Numbered from the stretch's first letter, positions 7,311 through 15,898 are shown. The stretch is 64,000 nucleotides of DNA from Paenibacillus tianjinensis (GCF_017086365.1 NZ_CP070969.1:1240001-1304000), one strand, 5' to 3'. A program made the numbers and translations. Notes: a model not told the origin generated them from the sequence alone.

Positions 7311-8243
7311 CTAGTCCAGCATATACTCGCTATATTTGTTTTTGCGCGGATTTAATACAAACAGGATGCCGCTGACGTACCCGGTTACGGCGTTAAAGTT
7401 CCGCTTCAGTGTAGACTTGGCTGTCAGATACGTTAGCGTCCATAACAGGGCGGCATAATTCTTCACCGGCGCTTTGCGCAGATTCAGCAGATAATAATGA
7501 TTCACCGCCGTCGCCCGGGCGACCCGGCCGGCCTTATCGCGGGAGCTTGGCGATTCATGATGGGTAATCTTCATATCGGGATTAATGACCAGCTTGCCGT
7601 ATTTACTCGCCAGATGGCACATATAAATATCGTCGGCTACCGCATAGCTGGTCATCCACGGGTAAGGCTTCATGTCCTTCAGTGCCTCCCGGCGGAACGA
7701 CATGTTGCAGCCGTGGAAAAAGTCCGTCTCAAAAATATTCTCCGTCTCTCCCCAGAGCAGCAAAGACCCGGCGAGGGTGCTTGCCGACAGTCTGCCGGGC
7801 GAGTGTGACATTTGGCAGGTCAGCATACCCAGCAGCTTGCCGGACGGACTGCTGGAGAGGCCTTTGGCAATGCCGCCTACACCGACAATGGAAGGATCAG
7901 AGTCATAAGTGTCGAGCATGCGGCGGATGTAGAGCGGATCATCCAGCTCTGCGTCATCGTCGAAGCTCAGCACAATCTCCCCGTCGATCAGTCCGAGCGC
8001 TTCATAGCGGGAGAGCCAGACGCCGGGTTTGGTTTTGCGGTAATAATGAAGCTCAGCACTAGGCATCTGCGCCAGTACTTTACGGAAATACCCCAGTACT
8101 TCCTCCTCAATCTCACCGTCATCAACAATCAGCAGCTCGATTGAGACTTCCTCCAGCTCAGTCTGCCTGCCGATGGATTCAATGCATAGGGTCAGATCTT
8201 TAATTCGGTTACGCGTGGGAATGACTATGGATACATCATGCAT
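7311..8243 (-). CDS. Glycosyltransferase family 2
   Basis: This cytoplasmic GT-A-fold glycosyltransferase of 310 residues would transfer a sugar from a nucleotide-sugar donor. The N-terminal strand SIVIPTRNR (5-13) and the acidic loop LLIVDDG (38-43) form the nucleotide site. The metal-binding DxD is FDDDAELDD at 94-102. The acceptor-side motif FHGCNMSFRREAL lies in the C-terminal half. No membrane segment is evident. GGAAGGAG precedes the ATG. It is divergent from a GT4 gene, so the pair may modify the same surface glycan, but the acceptor is unknown. Confidence 0.85.
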   Translation of the reverse strand: MHDVSIVIPTRNRIKDLTLCIESIGRQTELEEVSIELLIVDDGEIEEEVLGYFRKVLAQMPSAELHYYRKTKPGVWLSRYEALGLIDGEIVLSFDDDAELDDPLYIRRMLDTYDSDPSIVGVGGIAKGLSSSPSGKLLGMLTCQMSHSPGRLSASTLAGSLLLWGETENIFETDFFHGCNMSFRREALKDMKPYPWMTSYAVADDIYMCHLASKYGKLVINPDMKITHHESPSSRDKAGRVARATAVNHYYLLNLRKAPVKNYAALLWTLTYLTAKSTLKRNFNAVTGYVSGILFVLNPRKNKYSEYMLD

Positions 8244-8445
8244 GCTGCTGCTCCTTCCGGGACGCCTGAATCGTCCGCCTTATTGTATAAATAAGAAATC
8301 CACCGAAAATTCATGTTAATACCAGTGTACCCCCCCTTAGGAAGGCCGTATATACCACTTTCGTTTACTTTTTTTTATAGCGTTTACCATTATAATTGGT
8401 AGGAAATAAGTTGCAGTTATTTTTATGAAATATGAACTAGTTGGA

Positions 8446-8518
8446 CAAAACCCGGGCCTAGGCCAGTTTTGCCGCAGTAATTCATAGCAGTATATCCTAA
8501 CAAAACTTTAAGGAGGAG
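8446..8518 (+). promoter_or_regulatory. Recurrent CAAAAC/GTTTTG leader, copy 1
   Basis: An upstream CAAAAC (8446-8451), a central GTTTTG (8466-8471) and a downstream CAAAAC (8501-8506) that runs into CTTTAAGGAGG precede the GT4 start. The central arm can pair with either flanking arm, so two folds are possible. A further TATGAA (8431-8436)/TTCATA (8481-8486) pairing would interleave with the second helix. The same arrangement recurs before recQ and the genes at 27300, 42520 and 50387. Confidence 0.55.
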
Positions 8519-8523
8519 ACGTT

Positions 8524-9816
8524 ATGCATGTCGGGATCTTTATGCATACCAATTACTTTGAAGATTTCTTCGTAAAAGGCCTGGGTCTTACGGAAGAGGA
8601 ATATGTACAGTCGTATCATAACGATTTTTCTTTCGACTATGCCCGTCTCTTGCATCGAAAAGGCATCCAAACCACCATCTATAATTTCACACGGACCGGG
8701 GATAAAGTCCGCACTTACCGTCACGGCATTGTGGATTGTACGATTAAGTTCATTCCGGTAGGCCTGCTCTACAGGTCCTATTGTCTGATTCCGCTGTCGC
8801 ACCGTACACCGATCGGTAAATTCATTTCACAATATGTATCGACCATTCAAAAAGATCTGGCTGACATTCTGCGCGGCGACGGGATCAGCCTTATTTATGC
8901 CCAGGAGTATGCCTCCGGAAGGTTTGAACGGCTGGCTGTAACCGCCAAGCAGCTGGGGATTCCTATTATCGCCGCCTACCACGGAGGAAGTATTCATAAG
9001 TGGATTATGCCGATCAAGAAGCATACGCTGCACAAGGCCGCGTTTCTGACCACACTTAATGAAGATGAGCAGAAGAGCATGGTGGATCATTTTCCGGCGA
9101 TGGCGGACCGGATCCGGCTGCTGCCGAATTTTGTGAACGCGGAGATTTTTTACCGGCGGGATAAGCAGCGGGCTCTTGCAGCATTGGGGTTGAACCCGGA
9201 GAACCGCTATGTCATCACTGTGGGCCGGCTGTTTGAGCACCAGAAGGGCCATTCGTTACTCGTTCAGGCAGCAGAGCAGCTGCGGCATATCCCGGATCTG
9301 AAGATCCTGATCGCCGGCGGCGGGCCGGATGAGCAGAGCCTGAAGGCGCTGATCCGTGAAAAAGGTCTGCAGGATACATTCATCCTTCTCGGTACAGTCC
9401 GGGACAAACATGTGCTGGCCAACTATTATACGGCCTCCGAGATGTTTGTTCTGCCCTCGCGTTATGAGGGGCTGCCGCTGGTCATTCTGGAGGCTGGTGC
9501 CTGCGGACTGCCAACGGTTGGATTTAACGTAATGGGGGTAAGGGGACTAGTGAAGCATGGACTAAGCGGTCTGCTCACCGATGGACTTGATCCCGCGGGG
9601 CTGGCCTCCTCTATTGAGACCCTGCTCGGCAATCCGAAGTTATGCGCGGAGATGGGGGAAGCTGCCCAGGAGATTGTCCGGTCCGATTATTCAGAGGAGA
9701 TCATCGGGACCAGATTGTATAAACTGCTGCACGAGAGCCTGGGGCTGGACCCGGCAGAAGCGGAAAAGCTGGCCGCTGTTACACCTCCGGATCTGGGCCC
9801 GCCTGTTCAGCTCTAA
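8524..9816 (+). CDS. Glycosyltransferase family 4
   Basis: This 430-residue GT-B-fold retaining glycosyltransferase has an N-terminal acceptor domain and a C-terminal donor domain starting near residue 225. The donor landmarks are TVGRLFEHQKG (232-242), IAGGGPDEQSL (263-273) and the E-x7-E motif in EGLPLVILE (E315 and E323), which contacts the nucleotide sugar. An early HGGSIHKW may correspond to the acceptor-site glycine loop. AGGAGG is spaced seven bases from the ATG. It is divergent from the GT2 gene at 7311, and a joint role in an exported polysaccharide or glycolipid is inference. Confidence 0.88.
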   Translation: MHVGIFMHTNYFEDFFVKGLGLTEEEYVQSYHNDFSFDYARLLHRKGIQTTIYNFTRTGDKVRTYRHGIVDCTIKFIPVGLLYRSYCLIPLSHRTPIGKFISQYVSTIQKDLADILRGDGISLIYAQEYASGRFERLAVTAKQLGIPIIAAYHGGSIHKWIMPIKKHTLHKAAFLTTLNEDEQKSMVDHFPAMADRIRLLPNFVNAEIFYRRDKQRALAALGLNPENRYVITVGRLFEHQKGHSLLVQAAEQLRHIPDLKILIAGGGPDEQSLKALIREKGLQDTFILLGTVRDKHVLANYYTASEMFVLPSRYEGLPLVILEAGACGLPTVGFNVMGVRGLVKHGLSGLLTDGLDPAGLASSIETLLGNPKLCAEMGEAAQEIVRSDYSEEIIGTRLYKLLHESLGLDPAEAEKLAAVTPPDLGPPVQL

Positions 9817-9852
9817 TCCTATCTGCTCCCCGTGCAAAACACGCCTCATATT

Positions 9853-9900
9853 AGGGCATACTGTTCGTTCAGACAACTGACGCAGCAGGCTGCCCTTTTT
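9853..9900 (+). terminator. Probable terminator after the GT4 gene
   Basis: AGGGCA (9853-9858) is complementary to TGCCCT (9891-9896), which ends in TTTTT. The loop is long and only partly paired. Confidence 0.5.
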
Positions 9901-9965
9901 GTCGTAGTAATGAGGAGACTCCCGCAGATAGTGTTTGTAATTTTCAGTTTATAACTATATAATTG

Positions 9966-10005
9966 TAAGTGACATATTTTTTGTTAATGAATCTAATGTC
10001 ACTTA
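9966..10005. promoter_or_regulatory. Perfect 10-bp inverted repeat upstream of the FrnE-like gene
   Basis: TAAGTGACAT (9966-9975) and ATGTCACTTA (9996-10005) are exact reverse complements separated by 20 bases, 49 bases before the ATG. It could be a pair of operator half-sites for a dimeric repressor or a leader hairpin. Confidence 0.5.
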
Positions 10006-10053
10006 TAAGTAAACTCTTTACTCAAGATACTTGAACATTAGGAGGAAATCACA

Positions 10054-10776
10054 ATGAGAATAGATGTATGGTCTGACTATGCCTGCCCCTTCTGTTATAT
10101 CGGCAAAAGACGGCTGGAGCACGCGCTGAGCCAATTTGCAGATCGTGACAAGGTGGAGGTTGTGTTCCGCAGCTTCCAGCTGGATCCGTCTGCCCGGACG
10201 GATGAAACCAGAGATATCCATGACATGCTGGCTTCCAAGTATGGAATGACCCGCGACAAAGCACAGGCAATGAACGCACAGCTGGCGGATCAGGCCAGTG
10301 GCGTCGGTCTGCAGTTCAACTTTGATACAGTGGTGCCAACCAATACCTTTGATGCTCACCGTTTGAATCATTATGCTGATACCAAAGGCAAAGCCAAAGA
10401 AATGACCGAACGTCTGCTTAAGGCATACTTTACCGATTCTGTGAATATTGGGGACCGCAAGGTTCTGGCCGGACTTGCTGCAGAGGCGGGGCTCGATGCA
10501 GCGGAAGCTTTGGCGGTGCTGGAAAACGGCGCTTATGCAGATGAAGTAGAACAGGATATCGCAGCGGCTCAGCAATTAAACGTCACCGGCGTGCCGTTCT
10601 TTGTCTTCAATAATAAATACGCGGTCTCTGGCGCCCAGCCCGGCCCGGTATTTACCGAGGTACTTGACACCGTGTGGGCTGAGGAGCAGAAGGCGCCGGT
10701 GCTGCAGGTTGTAGGACAGCCCAAGTCCCAGGCTCCCGATGCTGAGGGCTGCGATGACGGCTCCTGCAGTATCTGA
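10054..10776 (+). CDS. DsbA-family oxidoreductase, FrnE-like
   Basis: This 240-residue cytoplasmic thioredoxin-fold protein has its active-site Cys pair in CPFC at residues 11-14, after WSDYA, and an inserted helical domain. The cis-Pro loop is TGVPFFVF near 175-182. The family catalyses thiol-disulfide or polyketide-type redox reactions, and the substrate here is unknown. The tail has two more Cys (AEGCDDGSCSI), as in FrnE proteins with auxiliary redox or metal sites. AGGAGG precedes the ATG by eight bases, and a strong inverted repeat lies upstream. Confidence 0.88.
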   Translation: MRIDVWSDYACPFCYIGKRRLEHALSQFADRDKVEVVFRSFQLDPSARTDETRDIHDMLASKYGMTRDKAQAMNAQLADQASGVGLQFNFDTVVPTNTFDAHRLNHYADTKGKAKEMTERLLKAYFTDSVNIGDRKVLAGLAAEAGLDAAEALAVLENGAYADEVEQDIAAAQQLNVTGVPFFVFNNKYAVSGAQPGPVFTEVLDTVWAEEQKAPVLQVVGQPKSQAPDAEGCDDGSCSI

Positions 10777-10778
10777 CC

Positions 10779-11083
10779 TTCGGCGTTGAATAGCTATCAC
10801 AGCACCGGTTAGCAAGTAAGAGCGAATGTTATCGCTACAGCGTTTTGGATCGAGTGTATGTGTGCTGGTTGCCAAAGCTGACGGACTCCAGAGCCGTTAT
10901 GTTGTTCTAAAAGTGAAAATGCAGACTGTAACGGACACAGGAGACCTTATTGTTGCGAATAACGCTGTTTTTCACCTTGCTGCTCAACAATAAGAGCAAC
11001 TGGGTCCGATAATCAGGCAAACCTGGCGGATTTCCGGCAAATAAAGGCGCTGGTGTCCTGAGTAACCTGTTCCAAACCGAAGA
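10779..11083. other. Gene-free stretch with a nested palindromic repeat
   Basis: I find no credible coding frame here. TAACGGAC (10929-10936) pairs with GTCCGATA (11004-11011) at 7 of 8 positions. Inside it, CTTATTGTTG (10946-10955) pairs perfectly with CAACAATAAG (10985-10994). The result is a roughly 84-bp hairpin-forming unit, resembling dispersed intergenic repeats of this genus. Confidence 0.5.
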
Positions 11084-11085
11084 AA

Positions 11086-11125
11086 GCCCGCTCTCCATTC
11101 ACCTGGAGAGCGGGCTTTTTGGTTA
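11086..11125. terminator. Strong bidirectional terminator
   Basis: AAAGCCCGCTCTCC pairs with GGAGAGCGGGCTTT around an eight-base loop and is followed by further T. It is positioned to end the minus-strand oleate hydratase gene. Confidence 0.9.
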
Positions 11126-11138
11126 TGCAGCTATCCTT

Positions 11139-12719
11139 CTATCTAAAAGAAGTCACGAGGCCCGAAAGAAGTGTCCGCACATCATATTGATACTGGTTGA
11201 TCGGTTCAACCGGGCGGTTAACGCCCATCAGGGTGTAGACGGCAATCCGCGCGGCTCTTACCGAATATTCCTCGGTGAATACGACATCATCCGGGATCTC
11301 GCAGAATTGGCTGATGAACGCGAGATTGGTCGAGCCTTCAGGCACAACCTTCGGCCGGTCGCTGTTCAGCCGCGGCATGAACTGGGAAGTGATATATGGC
11401 ATCATGCAGGGAATACAGTTGGCAGTGGCCATAATTTCGTCCTTGTGTGCATCGAAATGAAGATGACCGATCAGCTCCTGCATAATTTCTTCCCCGGTAC
11501 AGTCGCACATTCTCTTCTTGACGAAATCACCGACGTTGTCCGGATACAGCCCGTAGCCCCAGAACACTTTGACATGCTCCGGCTGATTACGGAAATGCGG
11601 CTGGAAGGCCAGCACCACCGACATGAACCAGCTGGAATCCTTGAAGGTGACCAGTGCGCCGGTGCCGGCGCGGTTACGGGTGAATTTCTCCATCAGGTCG
11701 AAGAAGGCGGAATCCTGGAAGGTCACGGTGAAGGACTCCCATTTGGATTCATCGACATGATCATCGAAGGCGGAAGGATTGCCTAGTCCCGGCTTCTTGG
11801 CGGCGATGTTCTCCCATAGCTTCCATGAGCTGCCTTTGCCGTTCAGGCGGGGAGCTGTGGTCATTGAGCCGAGGCTGGAGCCTTCGGTCATTGAGCCGTT
11901 CGTGACAATGACGAGATCGCCTTCGTTTACCTCAATAACATCCGCTACACCCTGGCGGGACACATTCATTCCGGTAACCGTTAGTCCGTCACCTTCTTTA
12001 AACTGCAGATCGGTTACGGTGCATTTCAGGGTGAAGTCCACGCCGAACGGTTCCAGATATTTGTGCAGCGGCAGAATGATCGAGTCATATTGGTTGTATG
12101 GTGTGCGTGTTACCCCTTCAAGGGTTTGGATTCTCGGGAATTCATGCATGAAGCGGAGCATGTACCGTTTGAACTCGACCGCGCTGTGCCATGGCTGGAA
12201 GGCGAAGGTGGTGGCCCACATATACCAGAAGTTTGTCTTAAAAAAGTGCGGCCCGAACCAGTCGTTGATCCGTGCCTTGCCCATGGCTTCTTCCGGAGTG
12301 ATAATCAGCTTGCCCATCGCCAGCCTGTCAGCCATATCAAAGCCCATCGACAATACGTCCTGCACTTCACCCTTGCTGTCAATCAGCCGGGCATTGGAAT
12401 GCGTCGGATTGGCAGTGTCAAACGCAATAATGTCTTCCCGCACCGATTGTCCCGGATGGTCAATGGACGGGATTGTATTTAAAAGTTCCCATAGATTCTC
12501 GTAGGCTTCATCGTTGAGCATCCGTCCGCCGCGGATGACATATCCGTGCTCTACATCGCCTGCGCCGTCATTGCTGCCGCCGAGGATTGGCATCTCCTCA
12601 ATAATGTGAATGTTCTGTCCGGGAAAATCACAGTCTCTGACGAGGTAAACCGCACCTGCAAGGGATGCTATTCCGCCGCCGACAAAATATACCTGCTGGT
12701 TACCGTACTCTTTTTTCAC
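11139..12719 (-). CDS. ohyA: Oleate hydratase (FAD-dependent fatty-acid hydratase)
   Basis: This 526-residue flavoprotein adds water to the cis double bond of unsaturated fatty acids such as oleate, giving 10-hydroxystearate. The N-terminal FAD-binding motif is VYFVGGGIASLAGAVYLVRD. Other OhyA landmarks are LGGSNDGAG, GYVIRGGRMLNDEAYEN (the catalytic Glu/Tyr region), FQPWHSAVEFKRYM and MMPYITSQFMPR near the C-terminus. I choose the GTG at 12719 because GGAGG lies eight bases upstream. Longer frames have no ribosome site. It follows a TetR gene on the same strand, suggesting lipid-responsive control and detoxification of host or environmental fatty acids. Confidence 0.92.
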   Translation of the reverse strand: MKKEYGNQQVYFVGGGIASLAGAVYLVRDCDFPGQNIHIIEEMPILGGSNDGAGDVEHGYVIRGGRMLNDEAYENLWELLNTIPSIDHPGQSVREDIIAFDTANPTHSNARLIDSKGEVQDVLSMGFDMADRLAMGKLIITPEEAMGKARINDWFGPHFFKTNFWYMWATTFAFQPWHSAVEFKRYMLRFMHEFPRIQTLEGVTRTPYNQYDSIILPLHKYLEPFGVDFTLKCTVTDLQFKEGDGLTVTGMNVSRQGVADVIEVNEGDLVIVTNGSMTEGSSLGSMTTAPRLNGKGSSWKLWENIAAKKPGLGNPSAFDDHVDESKWESFTVTFQDSAFFDLMEKFTRNRAGTGALVTFKDSSWFMSVVLAFQPHFRNQPEHVKVFWGYGLYPDNVGDFVKKRMCDCTGEEIMQELIGHLHFDAHKDEIMATANCIPCMMPYITSQFMPRLNSDRPKVVPEGSTNLAFISQFCEIPDDVVFTEEYSVRAARIAVYTLMGVNRPVEPINQYQYDVRTLLSGLVTSFR

Positions 12720-12846
12720 AAAAGTCGCCTCCATAGGGTTGCTGATTACTATTGCTCTGTTGCTGCCCCTAATGTAACGCACGGGTAGCACATAAGGTAT
12801 AATCAAAACCGCCGGAGTGTATGAATTTTGGTCATTTGGTATAAAG

Positions 12847-12863
12847 TGTCTAGTTTTTAGACA
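12847..12863. promoter_or_regulatory. Candidate TetR operator, TGTCTA-N5-TAGACA
   Basis: A perfect inverted repeat with six-base arms lies between the oleate hydratase start and the upstream TetR gene, about 130 bases before the GTG. This is the expected place for a repressor site. It could alternatively act as a small hairpin after the TetR gene. Confidence 0.5.
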
Positions 12864-12885
12864 AAAAAAGCCGCGCACCCCAAGG

Positions 12886-13455
12886 TTACGTCAGCTTTTT
12901 CTCGTATTTATGCAGCGCTCTGGTGAAGTTGCCCTCAATCAGGACGCTGAGCTGTTCAATGATATGTTTCGGCTGATCCTTCATCCCTCCGCGCATCCAC
13001 TGAATGACAAGGCCGGTAAAGGCCAGGGTATAGAAGTTGGCAATAAACCGCTTATCCTCACTGCTGACCTCCATTCCGGCTGACAGCTCTTGAATCACAC
13101 CCATCACAAGGTCGTTCGTCACATCATACAGGTAGGCGTCCAGGTGAGTTCTGCCGAGGGAATCCAGTGTGTTGTAGCAGAAGACTTTGTTGCTCTCTAT
13201 ATAACAGAAGATCCGGTAAAAGCCGTCTGTCCAGGTGCTGTAGCTGCGGTACTTGGCAATGCTCTCCACCGCCTCAGTCTTGTAAATCCAGCCCAGCAGG
13301 TCAAAGATATCCTGAAAATGATAATAAAAGGTCTGGCGGTTCAGCCCGCAATCGTCAACCAGATGCCTGACGGTAATTTTGTTCAGCGGGGTGTGCTCCA
13401 TCAGCTGTTTTAACGAACGGGCAAGCGCATTTTTGGTCAGAAAGGAAGTGGACAT
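12886..13455 (-). CDS. TetR/AcrR-family regulator, probable control of oleate hydratase
   Basis: The 189-residue protein has an N-terminal helix-turn-helix (VRHLVDDCGLNRQTFYYHFQDIF, about residues 24-46) and a helical C-terminal domain of the DhaS/TetR_C type, with WIYKTEAVE and the terminal QWMRGGMKDQP helix. It probably binds the adjacent TGTCTA palindrome and responds to a lipid or related ligand. That assignment rests on position only. It ends 166 bases before the oleate hydratase start and could be co-transcribed with it. Confidence 0.85.
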   Translation of the reverse strand: MSTSFLTKNALARSLKQLMEHTPLNKITVRHLVDDCGLNRQTFYYHFQDIFDLLGWIYKTEAVESIAKYRSYSTWTDGFYRIFCYIESNKVFCYNTLDSLGRTHLDAYLYDVTNDLVMGVIQELSAGMEVSSEDKRFIANFYTLAFTGLVIQWMRGGMKDQPKHIIEQLSVLIEGNFTRALHKYEKKLT

Positions 13456-13515
13456 GGCTTTTGATCACCTCATCTTGTAGTCCTATAACAGACGCTATGC
13501 TGTAAAAAAGCTGGT

Positions 13516-13911
13516 TTACACCTGACGCCGGCGTTTGATCAGCAGATATACTCCTTCAGCAGCCAGACCCAGGACGAACCCTCCCAGCATGGACATGCCG
13601 AAGGACAGAAACCCCGCCAGATCCTCCCAGCCGGACATATCCCTGTACGTATAGCTGGCCATTACAACAAACCCAATCATAATTCCGGCCGTAGAGCAGA
13701 TCCAGAGCAGCCGGGCACCGAGCCAGCCCAAAAGATGGATCACTCCGGATACGACCAGGGAGAGCAGGACAAAACGCAGGGCAATCAGCGCATTAAACGG
13801 TTCTCCCAGCAGCAGAAAACGGTGCAGAAGCAGCAGCAGCCAGAGCAGGACGCCGTAAACGGCCATCCACCGGAACCAGGAATTGCTTTTGACAGGCGGC
13901 AGGAAGTTCAT
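13516..13911 (-). CDS. Uncharacterised four-helix membrane protein
   Basis: I do not recognise this 131-residue protein. Hydrophobic stretches at about 15-34, 41-63, 67-86 and 100-124 predict four membrane segments, and the C-terminus is basic (KRRRQV), which suggests a cytoplasmic end. It lies between a TetR gene and another hypothetical gene on the same strand, with short gaps on each side, so a loose operon is possible. There is no catalytic motif. Confidence 0.65.
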   Translation of the reverse strand: MNFLPPVKSNSWFRWMAVYGVLLWLLLLLHRFLLLGEPFNALIALRFVLLSLVVSGVIHLLGWLGARLLWICSTAGIMIGFVVMASYTYRDMSGWEDLAGFLSFGMSMLGGFVLGLAAEGVYLLIKRRRQV

Positions 13912-13937
13912 GGCTAAAGGTTCACCTCATTCTTAGT

Positions 13938-14453
13938 TTATACCCCTTCCAGCTCTTCCGCGCTTTGCAGCAGATGTTTCAGCAGGTCAGGAATGTCTTC
14001 CATTTGCGCTTCGGTAATTTGACGGTTGAACGTCAGCTGGATACAGTTGTGGTAAGTGTCGCCTTCTTCACCATATCGGAAGCTGAGCGATTGCTCAGGC
14101 TTCAGATCAGGCCCCCAGATGCCGGAGAGTATGCGATCAATCGCCGGACACTGAAGCGGTACATCTTCGATTTCCATATAAAAGCGGAGCAGGAGACTGC
14201 AGCCGGGATCGGTCCCCGGGTTTTCCAGGATTTCATCGCTCAAATCCTTCACCGACGAGAGGAGTACAACCTCAGAAGTGACTTTGTATCCGCCGCTCAG
14301 CTTGAACGACAACGTGAATTCCCTGGACATCAGCGCCAGATTGAGCAGGTCGGTGCGGTCTGTGATGATAAGGATTCCATCCAGATTGTCATAATCGTAC
14401 AGCTGGTTCTCAAGGGAAACTTTAATATTGTCAAAAACAGTAGGATGGAACAA
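13938..14453 (-). CDS. Conserved hypothetical soluble protein
   Basis: No family is recognised with confidence in this 171-residue acidic protein, which lacks membrane segments or a signal peptide. I choose the TTG at 14453 because GAAGGTG is six bases upstream. The longer frame to 14528 runs through the region before it without a ribosome site. Two Cys (DPGCSLLL and VPLQCPAI) and a C-terminal amphipathic helix are visible. It sits upstream of the membrane-protein gene on the same strand. Confidence 0.55.
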   Translation of the reverse strand: MFHPTVFDNIKVSLENQLYDYDNLDGILIITDRTDLLNLALMSREFTLSFKLSGGYKVTSEVVLLSSVKDLSDEILENPGTDPGCSLLLRFYMEIEDVPLQCPAIDRILSGIWGPDLKPEQSLSFRYGEEGDTYHNCIQLTFNRQITEAQMEDIPDLLKHLLQSAEELEGV

Positions 14454-14524
14454 GGGCGCACCTTCTCGGCATTTCTCTTTATTGTACCATGACGCAAAAA
14501 GGAGTGAAAATGTTCCACATACAG

Positions 14525-14575
14525 GCAAGGGGTGCCCAAGCAGCGAAGCTGCTGGACACCCCTCATTTTTTTAAC
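14525..14575. terminator. Terminator hairpin
   Basis: GGGGTGCCCAAGCAGC pairs with GCTGCTGGACACCCC around GAA, followed by CATTTTTTT. It lies between the pseudouridine synthase stop and the hypothetical gene. The T-run on the plus strand suggests that it mainly works in that direction. Confidence 0.6.
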
Positions 14576-14576
14576 A

Positions 14577-15608
14577 CTAGTTCGTCGGCGCAGGTGCGGT
14601 GTACTTCAGAAAAGTTTTTGGAATCGGGCTCTCGAAGGTCAGCAGGTCTCCCGTTGTCGGGTGAATGAAAGAGAGGACACGGGCATGCAGGCCCAGCCGG
14701 CCGACAGCCTTGGTTTGTGCGCCGTATTTCTTGTCCCCGGCAATGGGATGGCCGATATCCGCCAGATGTACGCGGATCTGATTTTTGCGCCCGGTTTCCA
14801 GCCGTACTTCCAGCAGCGAGAAATGGCGGTTCGCCTGGATCAGCTTATAATGGGTCACGGCATGCTGTCCGTCGCCCTCGTGGGGACTGGAATACATTTT
14901 GAGCGTGGAAGTTTCTTTCAGCCAGGAGCTGATTGTGCCTTCAGCTTTTTTAACTGAGCCTTCCACCAGTGCCACATAGGAGCGTTCCTTCACTGTATCC
15001 TTCCACGTATTCTGCAGCTTCTGTTGAATCTGCTCGCTTTTGGCAAACATCATGACGCCGGAGGTGTCGCGGTCCAGCCGGTGCACTACAAAAATGCGGT
15101 TGCGCGGATTCGTCAGACGGACATGCTCCATCAGCTGGCGGTATGCCGTCTGTTCATTCTCTTCACCCGTGGCAATAGACAGCAGTCCTGCATCCTTCTG
15201 GATCACAATCAGATCATCATCCTCATGGACGATAGTCAGTCCGGCCATCTCTTTGGCCTGCACCTGCTTCTCCAGATCGATGGCAACCGTCTGACCCTGG
15301 TGGAGCTGAAAGTTATGCTGGGTAACGGCTTTGCCGTTCACCGATACCTGTCCGCGGGCCAGCAGCGATTTAATGGAATTGCGTCCGCGGTTCGTAAGGG
15401 TCTTCAGCAGAAAAGGGAGCAGCTCGGCAGGCTCAGCTACGGCGTAGGTTTTGACTGAAACCGGAGTTTTCGCTTTGGCGGCTTGGCCCAGCTTGCCGGC
15501 GGGTTTATTAGAATGGCTTCTTGCACCTGGTTTAGACTGTGATGGGTTGGAGGCTCCGGATTTAGCGCCACGCTTGGACGACTCTTTGGGATTTCTTCTC
15601 GTGTTCAT
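14577..15608 (-). CDS. RluA-family 23S rRNA/tRNA pseudouridine synthase
   Basis: The enzyme isomerises specific uridines in structured RNA to pseudouridine. The 343-residue protein has a long basic low-complexity N-terminal extension (1-50, rich in Lys, Ser, Arg), an S4 RNA-binding domain at about 63-115, and the catalytic domain with HRLDRDTSG at 176-184, where D179 is the nucleophilic Asp. The Arg/Lys-rich extension is longer than in RluD. The gene has its own terminator. Which uridine it modifies cannot be read from sequence. Confidence 0.9.
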   Translation of the reverse strand: MNTRRNPKESSKRGAKSGASNPSQSKPGARSHSNKPAGKLGQAAKAKTPVSVKTYAVAEPAELLPFLLKTLTNRGRNSIKSLLARGQVSVNGKAVTQHNFQLHQGQTVAIDLEKQVQAKEMAGLTIVHEDDDLIVIQKDAGLLSIATGEENEQTAYRQLMEHVRLTNPRNRIFVVHRLDRDTSGVMMFAKSEQIQQKLQNTWKDTVKERSYVALVEGSVKKAEGTISSWLKETSTLKMYSSPHEGDGQHAVTHYKLIQANRHFSLLEVRLETGRKNQIRVHLADIGHPIAGDKKYGAQTKAVGRLGLHARVLSFIHPTTGDLLTFESPIPKTFLKYTAPAPTN

Positions 15609-15712
15609 GCATACATTCTCCGTCCTATAATAGAGTACTCCTCAATATACCATGGGCGGTGAAGAAATACTATGGAGCGGGTGGCACTTGGCCTTCCCGG
15701 CTGAAGTAGAAA

Positions 15713-15898
15713 CTACAGATAAATCAGCAGACCGCTCAAGATCAGCAAAGCTGCAACGGTGTAGGTCCAGCCCAGGATGGACGTGAACCTTTGTTCCCGG
15801 GTCCAGCCGCTAGACCTATAGATGTTCCGGTCCACTGCCAGCAGCACCAGCGCAGCAAACAGCAGAACCATAATGCTCCAGGCTAATAATCGGATCAT
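15713..15898 (-). CDS. Small two-helix membrane protein, candidate germinant-receptor D subunit
   Basis: The 61-residue protein has two hydrophobic helices (about 5-22 and 43-60) joined by a charged loop (DRNIYRSSGWTREQR). GGGGGG lies before the ATG. It follows the GerC-type lipoprotein gene by only 28 bases on the same strand. Short two-helix D subunits are known next to GerA-type receptor operons, so this role is a reasonable inference from size, topology and place. Sequence alone does not prove it. Confidence 0.6.
   Translation of the reverse strand: MIRLLAWSIMVLLFAALVLLAVDRNIYRSSGWTREQRFTSILGWTYTVAALLILSGLLIYL

Noticed and set aside
7311-9816. Divergent glycosyltransferase pair considered as part of a defence or capsule island
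   Set aside because: There are only two genes, with ordinary neighbours and no flippase, polymerase or further sugar genes. Evidence is insufficient for a larger locus.
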